Source: Micrococcus sp. 2A (lineage in GTDB: Bacteria > Actinomycetota > Actinomycetes > Actinomycetales > Micrococcaceae). Taken from it: a stretch of DNA of 64,000 nt. The stretch is taken from assembly GCF_039519235.1 (NCBI RefSeq), contig NZ_CP154351.1, forward strand, positions 1,488,001 to 1,552,000. The letters run 5' to 3'. Shown one piece after another: positions 58,395 through 64,000 of this stretch (position 1 is its first letter; the number at the start of each line of letters is the position of its first letter). The position numbers and the translations under genes are program-made. Under the pieces are notes generated by a model. That model did not search any database and had not been told where the DNA came from. It was given only the letters and a program-made list of their open reading frames with translations.

Positions 58395-59735
58395 GTGCCC
58401 CTCTCCGCTCGCACCCCCGCCCGCCGCCGCCTGCGCTCCGCACTCGCCGGCGGAGCCGTCCCCCTGATGCTCCTGGCCGCCGTCCCGGCGCAGTCCCAGG
58501 CCGCTGAGACCACCTACACCGTGCGCCCCGGCGACGGCTGGTGGGTCATCTCGGAGCGCACCGGCGTCTCCATGTCCACCCTGTGGTCCCTCAACGGGAT
58601 GAGCGCCTCCACGATGCTCCACCCCGGCATGGTCCTGAAGACCGGCGCGGCCGCCTCCACCCCGGCCCCCGCGCCGACCACCGGGTCCGGCACCTACACC
58701 GTGCGCCCCGGCGACGGCTGGTGGGTCATCTCGGAGCGCACCGGCGTCTCCATGTCCACCCTGTGGTCCCTCAACGGGATGAGCGCCTCCACGATGCTCC
58801 ACCCCGGCATGGTCCTGAAGACCGGCGCGGCCGCCTCCACCCCGGCCCCCGCGCCGACCACCGGGTCCGGCACCTACACCGTGCGCCCCGGCGACGGCTG
58901 GTGGGTCATCTCGGAGCGCACCGGCGTCTCCATGTCCACCCTGTGGTCCCTCAACGGGATGAGCGCCTCCACGATGCTCCACCCCGGCATGGTCCTGAAG
59001 ACCGGCGCGGCCGCCTCCGCCCCGGCCCCCGCGCCGACCCCGACGCCCGCCCCCGCGCCGACCACCGGGTCCACCGTGCGCTACACCGTGGTCACCGGCG
59101 ACACCCTGTGGGGCATCTCCCAGCGCTTCGAGGTCTCCATCTCCCAGCTGCTCAGCCTGAACAGGATCACCGCGGAGTCCATCCTGCGGCCCGGCCAGGT
59201 GCTCGTGATCTCCAACGGCGCCGTGGCCCCGCAGCCCGTCTCGGACGTCCAGCCGATCGGCAACACCTTCCTGCACTACACGTACCCGCCGCACGTGACC
59301 GCCGCGGCCAACGAGAACTACCGCCTGCTCCAGTCCGTGCCGGTGCCCTCCCGCGAGCAGATGCAGCAGATCGTCCGCGAGACGGCCGCCAAGATGGGCG
59401 TCGACCCGCGCCTGGCCCTGGCCCACGCGTACACCGAGTCGCGCTTCAACCAGCGGGCGGTCTCCCCCGCCAACGCGATCGGCACGATGCAGGTCATCCC
59501 CGTGACGGGCGAGTTCGCGTCCCAGCTGGTGGGCCGGAAGCTGAACCTGCTGGACCCGTACGACAACGTGACGGCAGGCATCGCGTACATCAAGTACATC
59601 CAGGCCCGCACGCCCACCCTCGAGCTGGGGATCGGCGCCTACTACCAGGGCCTCGGCGGCGTGCTGCGCGACGGCCCCCGCCCGGACACCGTGGACTACA
59701 TCGCCAAGGTGAAGGCCGCGATGGCCATGTTCTGA
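58395..59735 (+). CDS. Secreted LysM and lytic-transglycosylase-like cell-wall protein
   Basis: A 446-residue secreted protein. GTG 58395 gives a signal peptide with Arg-rich start and hydrophobic core, cut near SQA-AE (~residue 37). Three 60-residue units (~40-208) are identical in sequence, each with one LysM motif (TYTVRPGDGWWVISERTGVS) and a Pro/Ala linker. A fourth, diverged LysM (~229-275, YTVVTGDTLWGISQRFEVS) is closer to the standard family. The C-terminal domain (~325-446) is an SLT/goose-lysozyme-like transglycosylase with the likely catalytic Glu in HAYTESRFNQRAVSP, then AIGTMQVIPVT. It probably binds and cleaves peptidoglycan outside the cell. The wall-sensing kinase gene follows after 44 bases. 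Confidence 0.92.
   Translation: MPLSARTPARRRLRSALAGGAVPLMLLAAVPAQSQAAETTYTVRPGDGWWVISERTGVSMSTLWSLNGMSASTMLHPGMVLKTGAAASTPAPAPTTGSGTYTVRPGDGWWVISERTGVSMSTLWSLNGMSASTMLHPGMVLKTGAAASTPAPAPTTGSGTYTVRPGDGWWVISERTGVSMSTLWSLNGMSASTMLHPGMVLKTGAAASAPAPAPTPTPAPAPTTGSTVRYTVVTGDTLWGISQRFEVSISQLLSLNRITAESILRPGQVLVISNGAVAPQPVSDVQPIGNTFLHYTYPPHVTAAANENYRLLQSVPVPSREQMQQIVRETAAKMGVDPRLALAHAYTESRFNQRAVSPANAIGTMQVIPVTGEFASQLVGRKLNLLDPYDNVTAGIAYIKYIQARTPTLELGIGAYYQGLGGVLRDGPRPDTVDYIAKVKAAMAMF
58511..59018 (+). repeat. Three tandem 180-bp LysM repeats, identical in DNA
   Basis: Units 58511-58690, 58691-58870 and 58871-59018 (the last cut short by divergence at base 59019) show no base difference that I can see, including third codon positions. 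This indicates very recent duplication or active gene conversion. Confidence 0.95.
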
Positions 59736-59779
59736 GCGGCGCCCGCCGCGGGCGGGATCCGGTCCTCTAGGCTGGAGCG

Positions 59780-61705
59780 ATGAGCAGCACACGCCGCGAC
59801 CCCCTCGTCGGGGGCATCGTCGACGGCCGCTACGAGGTCCGGGACCGCCTCGCCCGCGGCGGCATGTCCACGGTCTACCGGGCCGTGGACCTGCGCCTCG
59901 ACCGCGAGGTCGCGCTCAAGGTCATGCACCCGCACCTCGCGGAGGACCCGGCCCTCGTGGGCCGCTTCGAACGCGAGGCGAAGACCGCCGCCCGGCTCTC
60001 GCACCCGCACGTCGTCGCGGTGCTGGACCAGGGGCACACCGACGACGGCGACGGCGGGGTGCTGGCCTACCTCGTCATGGAGCTCGTGCCGGGCCACACG
60101 CTGCGCACGGTGATCCGTGAGGACGCGCCGCTGACCCCGCGCGAGGCCCTCGACGTCCTCGCCCCGGCGGTGGACGGCCTGGCGGCGGCCCACCATGCGG
60201 GGCTCGTGCACCGGGATGTGAAGCCGGAGAACGTCCTGGTCTCCACGGACGGGCGGATCACCGTGGCAGACTTCGGCCTCTCCCGCGCGGCCACCACCCA
60301 CACCGCCACGGGCCAGGCGCTCGTGGGCACGCCGGCCTACCTCGCCCCGGAGCTCATCACGGGCGGGACCGCGGACGCCCGCGCCGACGTGTACGCGGCG
60401 GGCATCGTGCTCTTCGAGCTGCTCACGGGCCGGCAGCCCTATCCGGCGGCGACCCCCATCCGCGTGGCCTACCGGCACGTGCACGAGCGCGTGCCCGTGC
60501 CGTCCTCGGTGGTCCCCGGGCTGCCCGAGCCCCTCGACGACCTCGTCCTGTGGTGCACGGAGCCGGACCCCGCGGATCGTCCCGCCGACGCCGGGGCGCT
60601 CCTCACCGAGCTGCGCTCCCTGGCCGTGCGGCTCACGCCCGAGGAGTTGGACCACCGTCCCCACGGCCATCCTGTCCCGGTGGACGACGAGACGCGGGTG
60701 CTGGCCTCTGCGCCGCGGCACTCCGGCGACCCCGAGACCGCCGTGCTCGACGCCGTCCACGGCGCCTCCACGCCCCGCTCCTCCCCGGCGCCCGCACCGT
60801 CGGCATCCCCGGCACCGGCGGCGGACCCGGCGCCGCTCCCGCGCACGGACCCGCCCGCGTCGCGAGACCGTCCTGACATGCGGGAGCCCGCCGCGTCCCG
60901 CGCGCGCCCCGCGGCCACCCCCCGTCCCCCCCGTCCGGCCCGTGAGGGCCGTCGCGCCGCGCGCCGGGCCGAGGTGCCGCTCGGCGAGGGGGCCGGCAGG
61001 ACGGTGGCGATCGGCACGGCGGTCACCCTCCTGCTCACCGGTGCCGCGCTGCTCCTGGGATGGACGCTCGGCTCGGGCGGTGCCCCGCTCGGCGCGGCCG
61101 GCGTCGCCGTCATGCCGGCGCTCGAGGGGCTGGACCGCGCCACGGCGGAGGAGCGGCTCGCCCATGCCCGTGTGGCGGTCGAGGTCTCGGCCCGGGCCGA
61201 CGAGCGCTACTCGGACGGCACGGTCGCGGCCGCCGCTCCGGCCGCGGGAGCCCCGCTGGCCCCGGGCACGCGCGTGGAGCTGACCGTCTCCACCGGCCCG
61301 GCCCCCGTGTCCGTCCCGGACCTGACGGGCTCCACCATCAGGCGGGCCCACGCGCGCGCCGCCGAAGGGCACCTGCGGGTGAGCGTGGCGGAGCGGCGGA
61401 CCGACCGCGAGGTCCCGGCCGGCACCGTGCTCCTCCAGACCCCGGCCGCCGGAGCGCAGGCCGCGCCGGACTCCGCGGTCCGCGTGGTGGTGTCCGCGGG
61501 TCCGGCGCGCCGCGTCGTGCCCGAGCTCGGCGGGCAGGACGTGGCCCGGGCCCGGGCCGCCCTCGAGGAGCTGGGCTTCACGGTGCGCGTCCACGAGGCC
61601 CCGCTCACGCCGCTGCGGGAGCGCTCCCCCGTCGTGGCGCGCCAGAGCCCTGCCGCCGGGACGGAGCTGGACGAGGGCACCGCCGTCGAGGTCTGGGGCC
61701 TCTGA
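59780..61705 (+). CDS. PASTA-domain Ser/Thr protein kinase (PknB/PknL type)
   Basis: A 641-residue membrane kinase. All catalytic elements are standard: glycine loop LARGGMSTVYRA (~24-35), K47, HRDVKPEN (145-151, D146), DFG (164-166), an activation loop with several Thr, and APEL. A Pro/Ala/Arg-rich juxtamembrane stretch leads to one membrane helix (~408-430). Three extracellular PASTA domains follow (~435-500, ~505-573, ~575-641), which in other kinases bind muropeptides or lipid II. Position beside an Rv2175c-like gene corresponds to pknL, although M. tuberculosis PknL lacks PASTA domains. The start is leaderless-type (TAGGCT six bases before ATG). Confidence 0.95.
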   Translation: MSSTRRDPLVGGIVDGRYEVRDRLARGGMSTVYRAVDLRLDREVALKVMHPHLAEDPALVGRFEREAKTAARLSHPHVVAVLDQGHTDDGDGGVLAYLVMELVPGHTLRTVIREDAPLTPREALDVLAPAVDGLAAAHHAGLVHRDVKPENVLVSTDGRITVADFGLSRAATTHTATGQALVGTPAYLAPELITGGTADARADVYAAGIVLFELLTGRQPYPAATPIRVAYRHVHERVPVPSSVVPGLPEPLDDLVLWCTEPDPADRPADAGALLTELRSLAVRLTPEELDHRPHGHPVPVDDETRVLASAPRHSGDPETAVLDAVHGASTPRSSPAPAPSASPAPAADPAPLPRTDPPASRDRPDMREPAASRARPAATPRPPRPAREGRRAARRAEVPLGEGAGRTVAIGTAVTLLLTGAALLLGWTLGSGGAPLGAAGVAVMPALEGLDRATAEERLAHARVAVEVSARADERYSDGTVAAAAPAAGAPLAPGTRVELTVSTGPAPVSVPDLTGSTIRRAHARAAEGHLRVSVAERRTDREVPAGTVLLQTPAAGAQAAPDSAVRVVVSAGPARRVVPELGGQDVARARAALEELGFTVRVHEAPLTPLRERSPVVARQSPAAGTELDEGTAVEVWGL

Positions 61706-61726
61706 CGGCGCCCTCCCCGCCGAAGG

Positions 61727-63127
61727 TCAGCCGCGCTCGGGGTGGGAGAGCGCGTCGGTGACGGCGAACGCCATCTCGAGCGACTGCTGATGGTTCAGCC
61801 GCGGGTCGCACAGGGTCTCGTAGCGCGCGTCGAAGTCGGCCTCGTTCACCGGCTCCGAGCCGCCGAGGCACTCGGCCACGTCGTCGCCCGTGAGCTCCAC
61901 GTGCATGCCGCCCGGGTGGGTGCCGAGGGCGCGGTGCACCTCGAAGAATCCGCTGACCTCGTCCATGACGTCCTCGAAGCGGCGCGTCTTGTAGCCGTTC
62001 GCGGCGGTGACCGTGTTGCCGTGCATGGGATCGGTGACCCACACCGGCTGCACGCCCGCATCGCGCACGCCCTCCACGATCCCGGGGAGGACGTCGCGGA
62101 TGACGCCCGCCCCCATGCGCGTGATGAAGGTGAGGCGGCCGGGCTCGCGCTCCGGGTCCAGCTTCTCCGCGAGCTCGAGCGCGTCCGCCGCCGTCGTGGT
62201 GGGGCCGAGCTTCACGCCGATCGGGTTGCGGACGCGGGAGAGGTAGTCCACGTGGGCGCCGGCCACGTCGCGCGTGCGCTCCCCGATCCACAGGAAGTGC
62301 GCGCTCGTGGCGTAGGGGTCGCCGCTGCGGGAGTCCACGCGCGTCAGCGCACGCTCGTAGTCGAGGAGCAGCGCCTCGTGCGCGGAGTAGAACTCGGTGC
62401 GGCGCATCGCCTCGAAGTCCACGCCGGCGGCGTCCATGAACCGGACGGCGCGGTCGATCTCCGCCGCGAGCTCCTCGTACTGCGCGTACGCGGGGTTGGC
62501 CATGAACCCCTGGTTCCACTGGTGGACGCTGCGCAGGTCCGCGAAGCCGCCCTGCGTGAACGCTCGCACCAGGTTCAGGGTGGAGGCGGCCGTGTGGTAG
62601 GCCCGCACCATGCGCCGCGCGTCGTGGCGGCGCGCCTCCTCCGTGAACTCGTAGCCGTTCACGATCTCCCCGCGGAAGCTCGGCAGGGTGACCCCGTCGC
62701 GGGTCTCGGTGTCCGAGGAGCGCGGCTTGGCGAACTGCCCGGCGATCCGCCCCATCTTCACCACGGGCATCGACGCCCCGTAGGTGAGCACGGCGGACAT
62801 CTGGAGGATGGTCTTCACGCGGGCGCTGATGCGGTTGGCGGTGGAGCCGGCGAAGGTCTCGGCGCAGTCGCCGCCCTGAAGGAGGAACGCCTCACCGCGG
62901 GCCACGGCGGCCAGGCGGGTGCGCAGCACGTCCACCTCGCCGGCGAAGACGAGCGGGGGCACGGTGCTCAGCTCGGCGACGGCCGCCTCGTAGTCCTCCC
63001 GGTCCGCCCAGGAGGGGGCCTGCGTGATGGGCAGCGAGCGCCAGTCGTCGAGGCCCGGGGTGTCCGCGGCGCCCTCCGTGATGGCGGTGCCGAAGGCCAG
63101 GATCTGATCGCGGGGGTCCGAACTCAT
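61727..63127 (-). CDS. aroG: 3-deoxy-7-phosphoheptulonate synthase, class II
   Basis: First enzyme of aromatic amino acid synthesis, joining phosphoenolpyruvate and erythrose 4-phosphate. The 466-residue protein is the class II (plant/actinobacterial) type, as shown by LLQGGDCAETF near residue 80 with the metal Cys, RISARVKTILQMSAVLTYG near 98, the RIAGQFAKPRS stretch near 127, VKLGPTTTAADALEL near 305, and HGNTVTAANGYKTRRFEDV near 375. Length matches M. tuberculosis AroG, which is regulated by aromatic amino acids and binds chorismate mutase. ATG 63127 is preceded six bases upstream by TAGCCT (63134-63139). It converges with the PASTA kinase with only 21 bases between. Confidence 0.95.
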   Translation of the reverse strand: MSSDPRDQILAFGTAITEGAADTPGLDDWRSLPITQAPSWADREDYEAAVAELSTVPPLVFAGEVDVLRTRLAAVARGEAFLLQGGDCAETFAGSTANRISARVKTILQMSAVLTYGASMPVVKMGRIAGQFAKPRSSDTETRDGVTLPSFRGEIVNGYEFTEEARRHDARRMVRAYHTAASTLNLVRAFTQGGFADLRSVHQWNQGFMANPAYAQYEELAAEIDRAVRFMDAAGVDFEAMRRTEFYSAHEALLLDYERALTRVDSRSGDPYATSAHFLWIGERTRDVAGAHVDYLSRVRNPIGVKLGPTTTAADALELAEKLDPEREPGRLTFITRMGAGVIRDVLPGIVEGVRDAGVQPVWVTDPMHGNTVTAANGYKTRRFEDVMDEVSGFFEVHRALGTHPGGMHVELTGDDVAECLGGSEPVNEADFDARYETLCDPRLNHQQSLEMAFAVTDALSHPERG

Positions 63128-63192
63128 GCCTCCAGGCTAGGGGCGCACCGGGGGCCGGGGCGCGCGCATGACGCGGCGCGGCGGCCCGCGCC

Positions 63193-63906
63193 TCACGCGC
63201 CCGGGCGTCTCCGGGGCGGGGCCACGGCGCGGCCCGCCTTCACGTCCCCGGCGTACGCATCCACGTACTCCTGGCCGGAGAGCCGGCGGATCGCCTCCAT
63301 GACCTCGTCAGTGACCTCGCGCAGGACGCGCGGGTCGTCCGCGTCCGCGACGCGGTCGGAGAAGTCCAGGGGCTCGCCGAAGATCATCCCGAGGCGGCGG
63401 ATCGAGGGCAGGCTGCGTCCGATCGGCTGCACGCGGTCCGTGCCGATCATGGCGATCGGCACCACGGGGGCGCCGGTGGCCAGGGCGAGCTTCGCCACGC
63501 CGATCTTGCCGCGGTGCAGCCGCCCGTCCGGGCTGCGGGTCCCCTCGGGGTAGATGCCCAACAGGTCCCCCCGGCGCAGGCAGTCCACGCCTGCCTCGAG
63601 CGAGCGCAGGGAGGCGGCCCCGCCCGAGCGGTCCATGGGCAGCTGGTTGGCGGCCTCGAAGAACTTCCGGGTGACCCAGCCCTTGACGCCGGGTCCGGTG
63701 AAGTACTCCTTCTTCGCCAGGAAGTGCACCTGGCGGTCGAGCATCGCCGGCATGAACACGGAGTCCGAGACGGAGAGGTGGTTGCACGCGAGGATCGCCG
63801 GGCCGGACGCCGGGACGTTGCCCAGGCCCTTGACCCAGGGGCGGAACAGCACGCGGGTGGCGGGGGCCACGACGAAGGTCTTGGCGGACCAGTAGAACGT
63901 GGACAC
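63193..63906 (-). CDS. 1-acyl-sn-glycerol-3-phosphate acyltransferase (PlsC family)
   Basis: Acylates lysophosphatidic acid or a related acceptor in membrane lipid synthesis. The 237-residue protein has the catalytic NHLSVSD box (His-x4-Asp) near residue 47, FLAKKEYF near 67, MDRSGG near 95 and the EGTRSPDG phosphate-binding motif near 120. GTG 63906 is chosen because GGAAGG lies seven bases upstream; a longer frame up to 63978 would overlap the divergent gene. TAGGAT at 63944-63949 is a plausible -10 with a ~30-base leader. It matches the place of M. tuberculosis Rv2182c. Confidence 0.9.
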   Translation of the reverse strand: MSTFYWSAKTFVVAPATRVLFRPWVKGLGNVPASGPAILACNHLSVSDSVFMPAMLDRQVHFLAKKEYFTGPGVKGWVTRKFFEAANQLPMDRSGGAASLRSLEAGVDCLRRGDLLGIYPEGTRSPDGRLHRGKIGVAKLALATGAPVVPIAMIGTDRVQPIGRSLPSIRRLGMIFGEPLDFSDRVADADDPRVLREVTDEVMEAIRRLSGQEYVDAYAGDVKAGRAVAPPRRRPGA

Positions 63907-63976
63907 GGCGGGGCCTTCCGGAGACGGGGCGGGTGCGGAGACCATCCTACGCAGGGGTCCGTCGTAGTCTGACGCC

Positions 63977-64000
63977 ATGGTCCAGCACTCCGAAGTCCGC
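63977..64000 (+). CDS. Start of an unidentified gene, cut by the window end
   Basis: ATG 63977 opens a frame reading MVQHSEVR to the window edge. TAGTCT (63965-63970) lies six bases before the ATG, the same leaderless spacing as other genes here. It is divergent from the PlsC gene. Eight codons are too few to name a family. Confidence 0.4.

Noticed and set aside
58511..59018. Regular repeats that might suggest a CRISPR array.
   Set aside because: The 180-bp units are contiguous, in frame and encode LysM modules; there are no spacers.
1..64000. Mobile elements, defence systems, secondary-metabolite clusters, tRNA or rRNA genes.
   Set aside because: No transposase, integrase, restriction, toxin-antitoxin or synthase domains, no terminal inverted repeats with target duplications, and no tRNA-like cloverleaf with a TTCGA arm outside coding DNA were found on either strand.

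Overview
The window is a chromosomal core region of a very high-G+C actinobacterium, most likely a Micrococcaceae member and plausibly Micrococcus luteus or a close relative. This is inferred from the actinobacterial gene order, the GTG-rich starts, the SigA/HrdB-type sigma factor with an Ala/Lys-rich extension, the glnA-glnE-glnA2 set, and a MurE that lacks the meso-diaminopimelate signature, as expected for L-lysine peptidoglycan. I see no insertion sequence, prophage, CRISPR array, tRNA or rRNA. Nearly all of it is conserved housekeeping DNA.

Layout. Bases 1-7500: the end of an NAD-dependent epimerase, a type IIA topoisomerase B subunit, a small zinc-ribbon protein, the principal sigma factor, a DUF4192 protein and a PAC2 protein. 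Bases 7700-17700: leucyl aminopeptidase, dihydrolipoyl dehydrogenase, a two-lipoyl-domain E2 acyltransferase, a small membrane protein, an atypical receptor-like Ser/Thr kinase, lipB, lipA and a DUF4191 membrane protein. The lipoyl-bearing E2, its E3 and the lipoylation enzymes thus sit together. Bases 17700-28600: an RDD protein, then the nitrogen set glnA, glnE and glnA2 around a luciferase-like oxidoreductase, followed by panB, a small SPOR-like protein, map and polyphosphate glucokinase. Bases 28700-34500: nrdR, dnaE, an RluA-family pseudouridine synthase and lspA.

Bases 34500-54400 hold the division and cell-wall (dcw) cluster, all on the minus strand. In transcription order it reads mraZ, rsmH, ftsL-like, ftsI, murE, murF, mraY, murD, ftsW, murG, murC, ftsQ, then ftsZ, laccase-domain protein, yggS-like, sepF, yggT-like, divIVA, lspA and rluD-like. 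Most junctions are 1-14 base overlaps, which implies translational coupling. The breaks are upstream of ftsZ (311 bases, with its own promoter and repeats) and upstream of mraZ (395 bases, with a MraZ-box array over a promoter).

Bases 54800-64000: DUF3040, dinB, a polyprenyl diphosphate synthase, an Rv2175c-like DNA-binding protein, a LysM/transglycosylase cell-wall enzyme, a PASTA kinase, class II DAHP synthase, a PlsC acyltransferase and the first codons of one more gene. This order resembles the M. tuberculosis idsA2-Rv2175c-pknL-aroG-Rv2182c region.

The most notable signals are regulatory or structural. About fourteen genes have a TANNNT -10 box 6-10 bases before the start codon, implying leaderless mRNAs. 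Three divergent pairs share a compact 36-39 bp back-to-back version of this. Others are three exact 180-bp LysM repeats, a MurE specificity loop reading DTPH, an FtsI whose KTG box reads KSS, a kinase with HGD/DLG motifs, and an unusual ftsZ leader. I found no clearly new multi-gene system and do not claim one.
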